Below are positions 45,948 to 59,412 of a stretch of DNA of 64,000 nt, piece after piece. Source of the stretch: Candidatus Altimarinota bacterium (GTDB lineage: Bacteria; Patescibacteriota; Gracilibacteria; BD1-5; UBA6164); NCBI GenBank assembly GCA_028697205.1, contig JAQVFO010000006.1, forward strand, positions 1 through 64,000, in the 5' to 3' direction. The position numbers and the translations under genes are program-made. How positions within the stretch are numbered: position 1 is the first letter of the stretch; each line of letters begins with the position of its first letter. A model generated the notes under the pieces. The model ran no database searches. It was not told the DNA's origin and saw only the letters and a program-made list of their open reading frames with translations.

Positions 45948-47522
45948 ATGTACTCAAACGAATCCATTGATAGAATAGAGAAAATTAAAAAATTAAAAGA
46001 AGCATGAGTTATAGTTTATGCAAATAACTACCACTGAAAAGTTGATATTCAAGATGTTTTAAAAAAACAAGATAAATCAAAAGAAGTTGAATTACTACAA
46101 GAAACTTGAGCTTCATGAGACTTCAAAACTGCTTGAAGAATGATGAGTTATAAAAGTCATTGAAAACTTGCATTTGCAAAGATAACTGACCATACTTGAA
46201 CTATACAAATCTGTTTTATGAAAGACAAATTCAAATTTAATACTTGAAAAGAAGTTATTGATAGTTTAATCATAGACTCTGAAGAAAAATCATCTTATAA
46301 AATATCAGAAAAATTTACAAATGTTTGAGATTATATTGGTATTATTTGAGATTTGTTTCTAACTAAACACTGAGAATTAACAATTTTTGTAAAAGAATTT
46401 CAAATACTAGCAAAAGCTATTCGTCCACTTCCTGAGAAATTTCACTGAATTCAAGATGAAGAAACTATCTATAGACAAAGATATCTTGATATGATTATGA
46501 ATGAAGAAAGTTTTTCTAGATTTAAACTTAGAAGTAAATTTATAAAAACACTTAGAGATTTTTATGATAAAAATAGTTTTTTTGAAATTGAAACTCCTGT
46601 TTTAGGTAATGCAGCTTCTGGTGCTGCTGCCGCTCCTTTTATAACTCATCATAATGATTTTGATGAAGATTTCTTTATGAGAATTTCTCCAGAAACTTAT
46701 TTAAAAAGAGCTACTGTTGGTAGATTCGAAAGAGTAGTAGAGTTTACAAGAAACTTCAGAAATGAGTGATCTGATCCAAGTCATATGCAAGAATTCTCTG
46801 CAATAGAACATTACTCTGCTTGGTGGAATTATGAAGACAATATGAAATTTACAGAAGAGATGTTTGATTATTTATTTAAAAATATTCCAGAACTAAAAAA
46901 AGAAGTACTTGTAAAAGATAAAATGTGACTTGAAAAAATGGTTAATTTTGCAACTCCTTGGGCCAGAATTGATTATATAGAATGAGTTAAAAATGCTTGT
47001 GGAATTGATGTATCAAAGTATTTTATATGAGATGAAAAAATGCTTATAGAAGATATTAAAAAAGCATGAGTACAATTTGAATGAATGGATAAAATGGTAG
47101 TTCCAACACTTATAGATTACCTTTACAAAAAAGTACTTAGACCAAGTATAACTGGACCAGCTTTTGTTTATAACTATCCAAAAACTATGCAACCTCTTGC
47201 AAGACAAAGTGATACAAATCCTGAAATCGTAGAACAATTTCAAGTAGTTGTAAATTGATGGGAAATAATAAAAGCTTATAGTGAGCTTGTAGATCCTCAA
47301 ATACAAAGAACTAATTTTGAAGATCAAGCAAAAGCAAAAGAAATGTGAGATGAAGAAGCAACTCCATGAGATGAAGATTTTGTTTATGCAATGGAATATG
47401 GTATGCCTCCTCAATCAGGTTGGTGAATGTGAATTGAAAGAGTCTTCTCTCTACTTACGGAACAAAGTAATTTAAGAGATGTAGTATTATTCCCTTTAAT
47501 GAAAAGTGAAAAAAATAATTAA
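45948..47522 (+). CDS. lysS: Lysyl-tRNA synthetase, class II
   Basis: 524 aa. N-terminal OB fold (GRMMSYKSHGKLAFAKITD). Class II motif 1 in RFIKTLRDFYDKNSFFEIET, motif 2 in FERVVEFTRNFRNEG, and motif 3 in PPQSGWGMGIERV. Class-II LysRS N-terminus (IDRIEKIKKLKEAGVIVYAN) is typical. The order and spacing are complete. Followed by an unknown 127-aa gene 15 nt on. Confidence 0.96.
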
Positions 47523-47537
47523 TTATAATAAATTTTT

Positions 47538-47921
47538 ATGCTAAATACTGTTTTATACTGATATGATGAACTAGAAAAAAAAATTCAAAAAAAATTTACC
47601 TGAAATAATATTCTAGATGTATTAATAAGTAAAAAAGATGTTTTTACTTTTAATGAATTTAAATGATTAAAAAATATTAACAATTTTGCAATATTTTTTA
47701 ATCAAAATGGTATTTGATTCTCAAACTTAAATAAACAAAGTTTTATAAAAAGATTTTATGAAGAAAATCAAGAAATGTATAATACATTATGTGATTTAAT
47801 TACTCATTTAGAGTGAAAAATTACTGATAATAACAACCAAGAAATTATTAAGTTATTATATTCTGCATATGTTATTATCAAAAACTATGAATGAGTAAGT
47901 AACTTAGATTTATTTAGATAA
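47538..47921 (+). CDS. Hypothetical protein in operon with lysS
   Basis: 127 aa, soluble, Asn/Phe-rich (NNFAIFFNQNGIGFSNLN). Not recognised. 15-nt gap after lysS and before a strong terminator, so co-transcribed. Confidence 0.6.
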
Positions 47922-47930
47922 ATTAAAATA

Positions 47931-47968
47931 AAAAAGACTATAAATTTATGAAATTTATAGTCTTTTTT
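47931..47968. terminator. Bidirectional terminator
   Basis: AAAAAGACTATAAATTT-ATG-AAATTTATAGTCTTTTTTA, between convergent genes. Confidence 0.9.
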
Positions 47969-47979
47969 ATTTTTTTTAT

Positions 47980-49116
47980 TTATTTATCCAATAACTCATC
48001 AATTCATTTATCAGCATCTTTCAACATTCATTCTATAAAATAATACAAACTTACTCAAATTAAAAGTCATGCTATTCAAAATAAATGTTCTGAAACTATA
48101 AGTATCACAAAAGTTAAACTAACAGGAAGATTTAAAAATGATGAAACTATTTTTGGATTTAGATAATAAGCTTCAACAAAATGAACAATTGTAATAAGTA
48201 TTAATAATGCTAAAATTGTCCCAAATCATCATATACTATATCAAACAAAAAGAATAGGAACAGAAGAAATAAAAGTTCAAAGTACTGGGATTAAACCACA
48301 AATAAACACAATAATAATTAATGTAAGTATGTAAGGAAAAACCGTATTATACATTGCTCAGATTATATATAATCATACAGCAGTTAATAATGTATTTACA
48401 AATGCAATCATTGCTTGAGCTTTAAGTATCATTCAAAAACTCTTAACTATTCTTTCAAAAAAATCTTCATATTCATAGTAAAAGAAAGAAAAATTAGATT
48501 TTTTTATTCAAAAGAAATATTCTTTAAGTTTATTTCTATCAACAATAAAAATATAACTTAAAATTATAGATAAAAATATTTGTAAAAATAAATATCAAGC
48601 TGATTTTAATTTGTTAAAGACTTCAAATACAATTCACATATCTTGAGTATTAACAACTTCTGTAATACTTCATCATAACTCTGTATTAAATGCAATTAAA
48701 TCTTGTAATTTTGTAACAACATTATCAACTTCATTTTTAACAAATGGAATTTTCTCAGGTAATGATACCAATTCATCAACTATTTTTGGCAATACATCTG
48801 AAAGCGTAAATATTATAAATGCAACAAGTATAACATATTCAATAAGAACAATTACATTTAGAGAAAATCATTTATGTAAAATCTTTTTAAATTTGTTTTT
48901 TATAACAGTTTTTTCTATTAAGTAATCAACTTTATCTTTTAAAAATTCTCAAAAAGATGCAAATAAATATGCAAATATAAAAGTTAGAAAAAATATAAAT
49001 GCAAAATCTTTAAGCAAATAAAAAAACAATATAAGTAATAGATATGCAATTATTTTTTTAATAAATTTTTTTGTTAAAAACATTTTTGATATCTTTTTTA
49101 CTTCTGATGACTTCAT
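47980..49116 (-). CDS. AI-2E/PerM-family membrane transporter
   Basis: 378 aa. About eight membrane helices. Family marks: FTFIFAYLFASFGEFLKDKV near the N terminus, a periplasmic amphipathic region (SLPEKIPFVKNEVDNVV), and the C-terminal IVHFVEAYYLNPKIVSSFL with the SLTFVILIVSEHLFGIAG segment. Family members export small molecules or sodium; substrate unknown. Convergent with the lysS operon. Confidence 0.82.
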
Positions 49117-49259
49117 AAATATATGATTAATTTTAAATCTTGTTTTATTTTATCTCTTTTTTATTTTTTACAAATAAAAAATATATATTTTTGACATTAT
49201 AAAATACATATATATTATGAGAACAATTCTCATTTATTATTATTTTATAAATATAACAT

Positions 49260-50669
49260 ATGGAAAAAAGTAAAATTTGACTTATTTGACTTGCTGTGAT
49301 GTGAGAAAATTTAGCTAGAAACATAGCAAATAATTGATATAAAATATCTGTATATAATAGAACAACTGAGAAAACAAAAGAGTTTATAGAAAAATGATAC
49401 TCTAAAAATCTTATATGAACCTATTCAATCAAGGATTTTGTTGAGAGCTTAGAATCTCCAAAAAAAATTATTATTATGGTTAAAGCATGAAATCCTGTAG
49501 ACCAAGTAATTAATGAAATTAAACATTTTTTAAACAAATGAGATATAATAATTGATACATGAAATAGCTTTTATAAAGATTCCAAAAGAAGATATGAGGA
49601 ACTAAAAAATGAATGATTATATTTTATTTGATGTGGTGTTTCAGGTTGAGAAGAATGAGCATTGAAATGACCAAGTATTATGCCAGGTTGAGATATAGAA
49701 GCATACAATAGTATAAAAAATATACTTGAAGATATAGCTGCAAAGGACTTTAAATGAGGAAAATGTGTAAGTTATATCTGAAATAACTGATCATGACATT
49801 ATGTAAAAATGGTTCATAATTGAATAGAATATGCAATTATGCAAATGATAGCAGAATGATATGATTTACTTAGAAAAACATACAATTTAACAGCTCCAGA
49901 AATCTGAAAAATCTTTGAAAATTTTAATAATTGAAAATTAAATTCTTATTTATTTGAGATTTCATCAAAAATACTTTATAAAAAAGATGAATTTAATGAC
50001 AATCAATATTTAATAGACAATATCCTTGATAGCGCTTGAGCAAAATGAACTTGATTATGGACATCTATTGAATGATTAGAAAAATGATTTCCAATCTGAA
50101 CAATTATTGAAGCAACTGAAACAAGAAGCTTATCCTGAAAAAAAGAATTAAGAAAAAAGTTAAGCAGAATTTATAATTTAGAAAAAAATACAAAAAATAA
50201 TAATTTAGAAGAAATTATAACAGATCTAGAAAAGACTTTGTTTACATGAATGATTATAAGTTATACTCAATGACTTGCATTAATAAATGAAACCTCTAAA
50301 GAAGAAAATTGGAATATAAATATGTCAGAAATAACAAGAATTTGGCAATGATGATGTATAATAAGAGCAAAGATTTTAGAATTTTTAACAGATACATATA
50401 ATAAAAACAATGAAGTAGAAAATATTTTAGAACTTACAGAAGTTAAAAACGAAATTATTTTATCATTAGAAAGTTATAAAAAGATAATAAACTTAGCAGT
50501 TACAAACAATATACCAATGCCAAGTCTATCATCTTGATTAAATTACCTTTATTGAATAACTTCTGAAAAAAATAGTGCAAATTTTATACAATGACTTAGA
50601 GATTATTTTTGAGCTCATACTTATAAAAGATTGGACCAAGAATGAATATTCCATACAAAATGGGAATAA
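49260..50669 (+). CDS. gnd: 6-phosphogluconate dehydrogenase, decarboxylating
   Basis: 469 aa, the common long form. NADP-binding GLIGLAVMGENLARNIANNG, substrate-binding GVSGGEEGALKGPSIMPGG, catalytic Lys in GHYVKMVHNGIEYAIMQMI, and C-terminal AHTYKRLDQEGIFHTKWE are all in place. Oxidises 6-phosphogluconate to ribulose 5-phosphate with NADPH. First gene of gnd-zwf-pgl; 30 nt to zwf. Confidence 0.96.
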
Positions 50670-50699
50670 TAATATTATTTAAATTATAAAAAACAATTT

Positions 50700-52073
50700 A
50701 TGCATACAATCTTTATTATTTTTTGAGCAACTTGAGACTTAGCAAAAAGATATATTTTTCCAGCTTTATACAATATTTATAGAAATGAAGAAGAACAAAA
50801 TATTGATATAATAGCAGTTTGAAGAAGAAATTTTGATAATAATGATTTTAAAAATTATATAAAAGAAAAAACTGATGGATTTATTGAACACAAAAAACAT
50901 TTTGATGATTTTCTAAATTCTATAACTTACTCAAAAGTTGAAATCAACGAAAAAGAAGACTATGAAAGTTTAAAAAAACAAATTGAAAAAATATCAAAAA
51001 AAGATACTCAAATTATAATTTACCTATCTATTTCTCCAGATCATTTTATACCTTTTATTGATAATTCAAAAATACTTAATTTACCAAAAACTTCAAAAGT
51101 AATTTTTGAAAAACCTTTTTGAAAAGATTTAGAAACAGCAATTAATTTAAATAATAAAATTACTGAAGTATTTTTAGAAGAACAAATTTATAGAATAGAT
51201 CACTATGTTTGAAAAGAATCAATACAAAATGTTCTTGCTTTTCGTTTTGCAAACACTATTTTTGAACCTATATGGAATAATAAATATATAAATAATATTC
51301 AAATAACTGCCTCTGAAAAATTATGAGTTGAAGATAGATGATGATATTATGACTCTTCTTGAGCGCTAAGAGATATGGTTCAGAATCATTTATTTCAAGT
51401 TCTTGCTCTTGTAGTGATGGATCCTCCTTCAAAACTTGATGCTGAAAGTATTTCACAAGAAAAACTAAAAGTTCTTCATTCTATAAAAATCCCTACAAAT
51501 GATGATTTAGTTTTTTGACAATACATATGATATACAGAAGAAAAGTGAGTAGAAAAAAATAGTAAAACAGAAACTTTTGTAGCTATGAAAATAGAAGTAT
51601 CTAACTGGAGATTTATTTGAACTCCAATTTATTTGAAAACTTGAAAAAAATTAGATAAAAGGCAAACAAAAATTGTTATAGAATTTAATGAAATTCCAAA
51701 TATTTTATTTAAAAACTTCTGACATATTGAAAAAAATAGAATTATAATTGAAGTACAACCAGATGAATCAATTGCAATACATTTCAATATTAAAGAAAAT
51801 TGAAATTCAAAAGAAGTTCAAGAAGTAAAATCAAAATTTAAAAAAGAATTATCTAGTAAAGAGGCTTATCAAAAACTTATTGAGGATGTTATTATTTGAG
51901 ATAAAACTTTATTTACAACTTTTGAAATACTAAAAGAATCATGGATGATTGTAAATGATTTAGTTAATTGTAAAGATAATTGTCCTATTATCTACAAATA
52001 CAATTCATGAAGCAAATGACCTGAAATAGCAAATGCATTACTTGAAAATGATAACAAAAAATGGTATGACTAA
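50700..52073 (+). CDS. zwf: Glucose-6-phosphate 1-dehydrogenase
   Basis: 457 aa. Coenzyme-binding [19 protein letters not shown], the active-site [20 protein letters not shown], and [20 protein letters not shown] are diagnostic; KAP-type FGTPIYLKTGKKL follows. Makes 6-phosphogluconolactone and NADPH. The 3' end overlaps pgl by 8 nt, so translation is coupled. Confidence 0.96.
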
Positions 52074-52728
52074 CTTAAATATTTCTAACACTTCAAATAA
52101 AATTATTGAATGTATTAATAATTTATACAGTAAAGAAAAAATATTTATTTGATTATCATGATGAAGTTCACTTGATAAAATTTATGATAATTTAATAAAT
52201 TCTTTTGAAAAAATTGAAAAAGAAATACTTGAAAAACTTTTCTTTTGTTTTCTTGATGAAAGAATAGTTCCTATTGACAATGATGATAGTAATTACAAAT
52301 CAGTTTATAAAAAGTTTTTTTCAAAATTATTAGAAAAAAATCTAATACAAAAAAATCAAATTATAAATTTTGATATACAAAAAAATGAAACTATAAAATC
52401 TTATTCAAATAGAATTCCAAAAATTGATATAGCTTTATTTTGAGTTTGAGAAGATTGACATATTGCTTCACTTTTTCCAAATCATAAATTACTTTTAAAT
52501 GAAGAAAATAACTATTTAGAAATACTTGATTCACCAAAAGCACCAAGTCATCGCATATCTATATCAAAGAATATGATAAATAATATAAATTATAGTTTTA
52601 TTTTTTTTATCTGAGAAAAAAAGAAAGTAGCACTTGAAAAATTTTTAGATAAAAAAATTGATTATCATAAATTACCAGCAAAATTAATAAAAAATAGTAA
52701 AAACTATTTTTTAGTTACCGATTTATAA
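52066..52728 (+). CDS. pgl: 6-phosphogluconolactonase
   Basis: 220 aa. Start ATG lies inside the end of zwf (8-nt overlap). LSGGSSLDKIYDNLI corresponds to the substrate-phosphate loop, FCFLDERIVPIDNDDSN to the DER motif, and GVGEDGHIASLFPNH to the catalytic GxGxDGHxASLFP. Family length. Completes the oxidative pentose-phosphate branch. Confidence 0.93.
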
Positions 52729-52731
52729 TAT

Positions 52732-52766
52732 AAAAAAATCTCCAAAATATTTTGGAGATTTTTTTA
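52732..52766. terminator. Bidirectional terminator
   Basis: AAAATCTCCAAAATATTTTGGAGATTTT between convergent genes. Confidence 0.9.
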
Positions 52767-52768
52767 TA

Positions 52769-54190
52769 TTAGTATCATTCTTTAAATTGTTTAAGCATTT
52801 CCCTACCTGTTTTAGAATGAACATAACTTCAAGTTTTTCAATACATATTTGAAGCAACCTCAACACTTCCATACCTATCATCTATGTATCTAAGCATACC
52901 TATTGCTTCATCAACTGGAACTCAAATTGATTCTCTTCAACTTGGTAGATATTTTTCGTTTGACATAGTTAACTGTCAAAGTCAGGTAGCAGTTGAATAT
53001 ACTCAAAAAGCACTTGCAATACTTTCTCAAGATATTTCTCTTGCATCTATTGCAAATTTCTTTAACTCTTGTGATGATTTTTGATTTCTGTCCATAATAT
53101 AATTAGCTACTCAAACTACTCATTTTGATTCATTTCTAAGTATGTCATGTAGTCTCTTATCTTGTCACCAAATTGCAGGTAATCAAGCTAATATTGCAGC
53201 ATATGTAAACAATTCTTGAGCTTCTTTACTTCCAGGAATAAATTGTTTTCAGAAACTTTCAACTTTAAAACTTTCTAATTTTTTTACATCTATTTTTCAA
53301 ATTTCATTTTTTTCTTCTTGGCTTAGTTCTTCAAATTTTCTATATCATTTATAATTTAAAGATCTTTGTGTTCTACTATATTTTTCAAGTAAATTTGAAT
53401 CTATTCATAATTTTTTTACTAAATCCTTTCTTTTTTGCTCATCTTTTTCAGTTTGATTAATAAAATATGTCAAAAATTCTGGAGTCAATTTTCAATCTTT
53501 TTCAAATGATAATGAAGGATAATCATCTATAAAGTAAGCTTTTTGTCTTTCAAGATTAGTTATCATAACTTCTGCTTCTACATTTCTATCTTCTTTTTTA
53601 ACAGTATCTAAACTATCTGAGAATAGAATTACAGAAGTCCCTGCATCAAGTCATCTTTCTGTTGAAAATAATGCTAAGTCATAATTTTTGTCACCACTTT
53701 TAATTCATGATTTTTCAATATTTTTTATATTTTCTTCAACTAACTTTATTGTTTCTTCATTACTTGATTTTAATATATTTATATTTGTTCATTCGTGTAT
53801 CACTAATCTATTTCATTTTTTGTCAAAAAATTCTCAATAAAGTCAATTTCTTGAAAAAGTTACTCAATTTGATTTTACTTCCCTAACATCAGATGGCAAT
53901 AACTGTCATGCAGTAGTTTTTAAATAAAGTCTATAATTATATTTTTTACCAAATGTAAAAGTAAACTCTATATTATCTCACTCTTTTACATCACTATATT
54001 CTTTATTTGATTTAGTTACATATTTTAATCTCTGAACTCTAGGAATTTTTAAGAAATCTTTACTTTCTATATTTGATAATACTTCCTCACTAAGTATCTC
54101 TGTTGATAAACTTGCCAATTTTTTTGGCGTTTCTGAATTTACTTTTTGTGTTTCTGGACTTTGTTTTTGCTTTTCAATTGATTTAGACAT
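52769..54190 (-). CDS. Lytic-transglycosylase-like protein
   Basis: 473 aa. The N-terminal ~65 residues are charged and disordered (EKQKQSPETQKVNSE). A middle domain (NIEFTFGKKYNYRLYLKT, FDKKGNRLVIHEWT) is of unknown type. The C-terminal ~100 residues look like an SLT domain: STATGLGQLTMSNEKYLPSG, then GVPVDEAIGMLRYIDDRYGS and NMYGKTGSYVHSKTG. No signal peptide, so either cytoplasmic or exported by another route. The peptidoglycan role is inferred. Confidence 0.65.
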
Positions 54191-54249
54191 AATTTTTTAT
54201 TTTAAAATATATTTACTTTATTTTAACATACTTTAAAACCTGAGTCAAA

Positions 54250-54281
54250 AAAACACCTGAATTTTACCTCAGGTGTTTAAT
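54250..54281 (-). terminator. Terminator of ClpA/B-like gene
   Basis: AAACACCTGA-ATTTTACC-TCAGGTGTTT, just beyond the stop codon. Confidence 0.7.
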
Positions 54282-56033
54282 TTAAATATATATACTCCAT
54301 TTATCAACTAATGTTTTTCTAATATATATTAATACTTGATTAATTTGAGCTCAAGTAAGCTCACTTGTTTTAAAAATTTTTGTTAAAATATCAATTACTC
54401 CTTCAACTCCAGTTTTTACAAAATCTTCTTTAGACATATTTTTATCATATATAGCTTCAAATTTTCTTTCTACTATTTTTATTATAGTTCTAGAATCAAA
54501 AGGAGTAAATAATTTATCTTGATCTCATTCTAAATTTATTCAATAAAAAGTATCAATAAAGTTTAAATCATTTAATCATTCTATATAAGCCCTTGTTTTA
54601 AGTCTATTTAAATCTATTCTACTTATTCATAGTGACACTAATTTATCAGCATAAATTTTCAACTCATCTTTCATTTCTATAGTTCATCCTAAATTTATAT
54701 AAGTTAATTCTACATATGCACACATAGCCTTATATATATCTGATAATTGATCTAGAGATATTTTTGTATTTTTTGGAATTATATCAATCAATTTTGGAGG
54801 TTGTTTCAACTCATCAAGTTTAACAGAATTTAAATTTTCATCCATCACTAAATGAAACTTTATTTCATTGTTATTAGATAATCATATATGTATTACAAAT
54901 GGTTCATGTAAACTAAAATATTTAACAAATCAATCTGAATTAAATAACTTATTAAGTTTATATTCAATTTCTCTTTCATAAAACCTCACTAAATCTCTAG
55001 CTTGTGTATCTTTTGAAAATCAGTTTTTAATTATATAATCATAAACACTATCTGAAAGTTCTACTTGTATATTATTTTCTGGATAATACTTTATTAAATG
55101 GTCATTTAATAATCTAACCTGTATATTAATAATTTCTTTACAATCATTAAATGTCAATTCATTAAATTCAATAAAATTATGAATTCTTCATATAAATTCT
55201 GGAGAAAAATGACCTTTTAATACTTTTTGAAATATTTTAGATCTTTCATTATTATCAAATCAATTTCAATTTGAAAATCAAATAGATTGTTTATCTCTTG
55301 CTCATAATATTTCAGGTTGTCATAAATTTGACGTAAAAACTATTATAGAATTGTGAAAATTTACAATTTCTCAATTAGATAATTGTATTTTTCCATCATC
55401 TAACATAGCTAAAAGTTGTTGAGTTACATTAAAATGAGCTTTCTCAATTTCATCAAATAATATTATATTAAACCGTGGTAACCTACCTACAATTGGATTT
55501 AATTTTCACATTTTTTTAGCAGTATCATAATGAAGTGATATATTCTTATTTGTTAATGGGGTTGGTTCATTATATCAAACATATCATTTAGGAGATCAAA
55601 ACAAATTACTTGCAGTATGAGACTCAGCATAATTCTCACAATTAATCTTTATAAAAAAACTACTATCTCAAAATATAACTTCTGACAATGCTTTTACCAT
55701 TTCAGTTTTTCAAACTCAAGTAGGTCAATGAAAAAATAAAACTCCTAAAGGTCATTTCTTAGGTTTTATAGACAAAATACTATTAACAATAATTTCTGAC
55801 AAATTTTCTTTAGCAACTTCTTGTCACACAACAAGATTGTTTAATCAAGATTTTAATTCTTCTAAAAATGGATGTTCTAAATCTATATCTAAAGGAATAC
55901 AAATTTTTCATTTAAACTCATCTAAATAAGGAAGCATTGAAGTATTTTGTAAATTACTATCTCTATCTAACAATCTAGCTTCACTTGTAACGGCTCATAA
56001 TCACATATCTCAAAATAGTTTATCTCATAACAT
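54282..56033 (-). CDS. ClpA/ClpB D2-like AAA+ ATPase
   Basis: 583 aa with one AAA+ module. Walker A GPTGVGKTEMVKAL near residue 103, Walker B FNIILFDEIEKAHFNV near residue 190, sensor FTSNLGQPEILGARDK, and the D2-specific GHFSPEFIGRIHNFIEFNEL. A C-terminal D2 small domain (KNGFSKDTQARDLVRFYERE) follows, then ~220 residues of unknown type. No D1 domain, no Clp N-domain. It may be a single-ring unfoldase or remodelling ATPase. Starts at ATG 56033. Confidence 0.82.
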
Positions 56034-56120
56034 ATAACTTAAGTTGTTAAGCAATAATATATTATTAATATATACTATTTTGCAATATGTCAAATTTATT
56101 TTAAGATACATTTATAAATA

Positions 56121-56150
56121 AAAACATCCAAAGTTAACTTTGGATGTTTT
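56121..56150 (-). terminator. Terminator of rnr
   Basis: AAACATCCAAAGTTAACTTTGGATGTTT, close to the rnr stop. Confidence 0.75.
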
Positions 56151-56163
56151 GAAAATTCAATAT

Positions 56164-58269
56164 CTATTTCACTAGTTCAAAATCAATTTTAGAAAATACT
56201 TCATCAACAGCAGAAACTCTTACTCTAACTTTATCTCAAAGTCTATATCTCTCCCCTGTATGACGATTTCTAATCTCTAAAAGCATATCATCAAAATCTA
56301 GTCTTTCTTTTGATTTTTTTCATCATTTTTTATTATTATCTTTTTTGTGTGTTCCTGATGACATATCAACAAATCATTCAATTGTATTTTCAAGTTGTAC
56401 AAAAAATCATCTCTCAATTACCCCCGAAATCATACCATCAAATTCTTCTCATATCTTGTCAGACATATATCTTGCTTCTAAATAATCATCTACTTTATGT
56501 TCTATATCTTCAGCCATTTGTTCTTGTTCACTGCATAAATTTGCTACATCTCATAATATATTTCTATAATGCTCTATTCTTCATTTTGTCATTTTTCATT
56601 GTAATTTTTCTCTGATAATTCTATGAATTTGTAAATCTGGATATCTTCTAATTGGTGAAGTAAAATGACTATAATACTCAAGTCATAAACCATAATGTCA
56701 TTCATTTATAGGTGAATAAACAGCTCTTGTCATAGTTTTTAAAATCAACTTTGAAATGAAATTTTCCTCTGGTCTTCATTTTATCTTCTCTACAATATCC
56801 GTTAACCTATCTCTGTATTCTACTCAAACGTATTTAAGTGCGTATTTCAATCTATCTATATCTTCTATTTCAGGTTCTGGATGAACTCTATACAAAAATG
56901 GTAAATCACTAAATTTTTTTGCAACAGCTTCATTTGCCAAAATCATAAAAAATTCAATTACTTTATTTGCTTCATATTTTGGATACTCTTTTATTTCTAC
57001 TGGATATCATTTTTCATCAACTATTATTTTTGTTTCAATTAAATCAAACTCTATGTATCCATGATCTCTTTTATATTTATACAAAATCTCTTTAAGCTCA
57101 TAACTTAGTTTCAATTTATCAAACAAAGTTTCTGCATCTTTTTTTGTGTATTTATCGTTTTTTACAATCAAGTTATCTAAACTCCAATCTTTAAATCACA
57201 TATTTTTAATATCTTCAACCAATCTATAACTCATTCTGAAATCTGATTTTATCACACTTTCATAAACTTCACTTGAAATAACCTCTCATTTTGGAGTTAT
57301 TTCCATTTCACATGTCATAGTTAATTTATCTTCAAAAGGATTCAAACTACAAAGCTCATTTGAAAGTATTTCTGGAAGCATAGGAACTACTCTATCAACA
57401 AAATAAATACTTGTTCATCTCATTTTTGCTTCTTTATCAAGCTCACTTCATTCAGTAACGTAATAACTTACATCAGCTATATGAACCCAAAGTCTATAAT
57501 TTCAATTTTTCAATTTTTCTATACTTATCGCATCATCAAAATCTTTTGCATCATCAGGATCAATAGTATAAACAAATAAATCTCTCAAATCTTTTCTACC
57601 TTTCAAGTCTTTTTCTTCAACTTTTTTAGGCATATTTTTTAAAGTTTCAATTAATTTTGGTGGAAATTTTGGTCTAGCTCATCATTCATAAGCCATAGCC
57701 ATTACATCCACGTATTTTTCTCAAGTTTTTCAAATTGTGTCTACTATTTTTCATTCTGGATTTTTTCCTGACCATTTTGTTATTTTTAGTGCAACTTTAT
57801 CACCTTCTTCTAATCATTTTAAATCTTTTCATGCAATAAACACATCTCTTTTAAAATATGGATTATCAAGTACTACAAAACCATATCATTTCTTATCTTT
57901 TGGACAATAGTCTTTACATGCTTGAAATGTTCCTGTTAAAACCTTATCAGCTCTTTTAGTTACTTTTTCGACAACTGCTTCTTTTCTTCATTTAAATTCT
58001 TTTAAAGAAAAAAGCACTTCATCTTCAGGTAAAGCCTCTCACCTATTTGTAAAAAATACATAATATCATTTTTTATTTCACTCTTCATCTATTGTATCTA
58101 CAAATCAAAATTCTCATCTTCATTCTCTGTATATTCAACTTTGAAGAGGTCATTTATCTACATTTCATTTATAGGTTTTTTCTTCATTTCTATAATCTCT
58201 ATGAAATGTATCATGTTTTCCATGTTCAAACTTTTTCTTATTATGTGATTTTTCTTTTTTATGTGACAT
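56164..58269 (-). CDS. rnr: Ribonuclease R (RNase II/R family exoribonuclease)
   Basis: 701 aa. 3'-5' RNA exonuclease. Cold-shock-type domains at the N terminus ([19 protein letters not shown]), then RNB with [20 protein letters not shown] (metal ligands) and, further on, [22 protein letters not shown]-terminal S1 domain ends [20 protein letters not shown]. The very His/Lys-rich N terminus ([18 protein letters not shown]) is odd. Convergent intergenic terminator before the ClpA/B-like gene. Confidence 0.92.
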
Positions 58270-58427
58270 AAAATTTATATTAAAAAATATTTCATAAATA
58301 TTATAACATGTTAAACAAATAAAACAAAGAAATTCGACTTGTCGATTTGTATAAAGTGTTATAAATATTTTGATTATAATTGCTTTTAGGATACAATAAA
58401 TTAAATTAAAAGTAAAAATAAAAAAGT

Positions 58428-59315
58428 ATGCAACCAATAAAAAAAGTAGAAAGCCCTTATGAAGCAAATACATGAAAAATAAAAATTCCACCTTGAAAAA
58501 GAAAAATACAAGTAGTAATTGAGGCTGTTAAAGAAAATTTAAAGAGAGTTGAATGAGACTGAAATAAGAATAATTATAATTCAAAAGAAAGAAGAAAAGA
58601 CAATTCCGAAATCTTATTAAAATCAATTAGAAATACTGCAAGATTTTTAAAATATGTAAGAAATACTCTTTGAACAACTAAATTTGATCTTGAATTACTG
58701 CTATGATTGCTTGAAAAAATCAAAGCAGAAAATTTAGAATGAACAAAAAAATGAAATAACTATTCTATAAATTTCCATTTAGATACATTACTTGACCCAA
58801 GATTTTTTCATTATCTAAAAGAAGTTAAAAAAACATCTTGAGTTCATAAATTAAATTTTTTAAAAATTGAATTATTAGAAGAAAAAACTAAAAAACCTCT
58901 AACTACTGAAAAAGTAAAACAATTATCTTCAGTTATAAAAAAATTACAAAGTGAATGAGTCAAAATATGACTGGATGATTTTCCTGAATGAGTAAATAAC
59001 AAAGATTTTTTAAATTCTCTAAAAGAAAATAAAGTTAATATAAATTTTATTAAATTAGACTGAGCAAAAGTAATCAGGTTTTTTACAGGTAAAACAATAG
59101 AGTGAGACCCAAAAACTGAAGAAGAATTAACATCATATATAAAAAATATAATTGATGAGATTGATCCAAAAAGAAAAAATTGATGAAGAGATAACTTCTA
59201 TATTACTTTAGAATGAATAACAAATGAAGAAGCATTAACTTGGGTAAAAAAAGAACTAAAAAACTATGTTGATAATATTCAATGATACGCTGTTTGAATG
59301 AAAGAAAAGATATAA
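58428..59315 (+). CDS. Degenerate EAL-domain protein
   Basis: 295 aa. Most c-di-GMP phosphodiesterase (EAL) motifs are recognisable in order: the SINFHLDTLLD Asn, ExxE in FLKIELLEE, LDDF in GVKIGLDDFPEG, IKLDG in INFIKLDGAKV, EGI in YITLEGITNEEAL, and QGY in NIQGYAVGMKE. The EAL tripeptide itself is not clear at the N terminus. It may be inactive and a c-di-GMP receptor, or bind another ligand. No membrane segment or sensor domain. 97 nt before the 59413 gene, same strand. Confidence 0.7.
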
Positions 59316-59412
59316 AAATATTATTTTTCAATAAAATAATATTAAATAATTTATATTGACTTTTATAGTTTAATACTTATAATAAAAATATTAATATTTT
59401 TATTATTTTTTT

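Noticed and set aside
47013-47414. 133-codon frame opposite lysS
   Set aside because: Antisense shadow of a strongly conserved lysS region; composition shows no protein family.
58165-58491. Minus-strand open frame before rnr start
   Set aside because: Its 3' part is the first codons of rnr read as a longer frame; the upstream part is hydrophobic AT-rich sequence without a start signal, and the ATG at 58269 fits RNase R.
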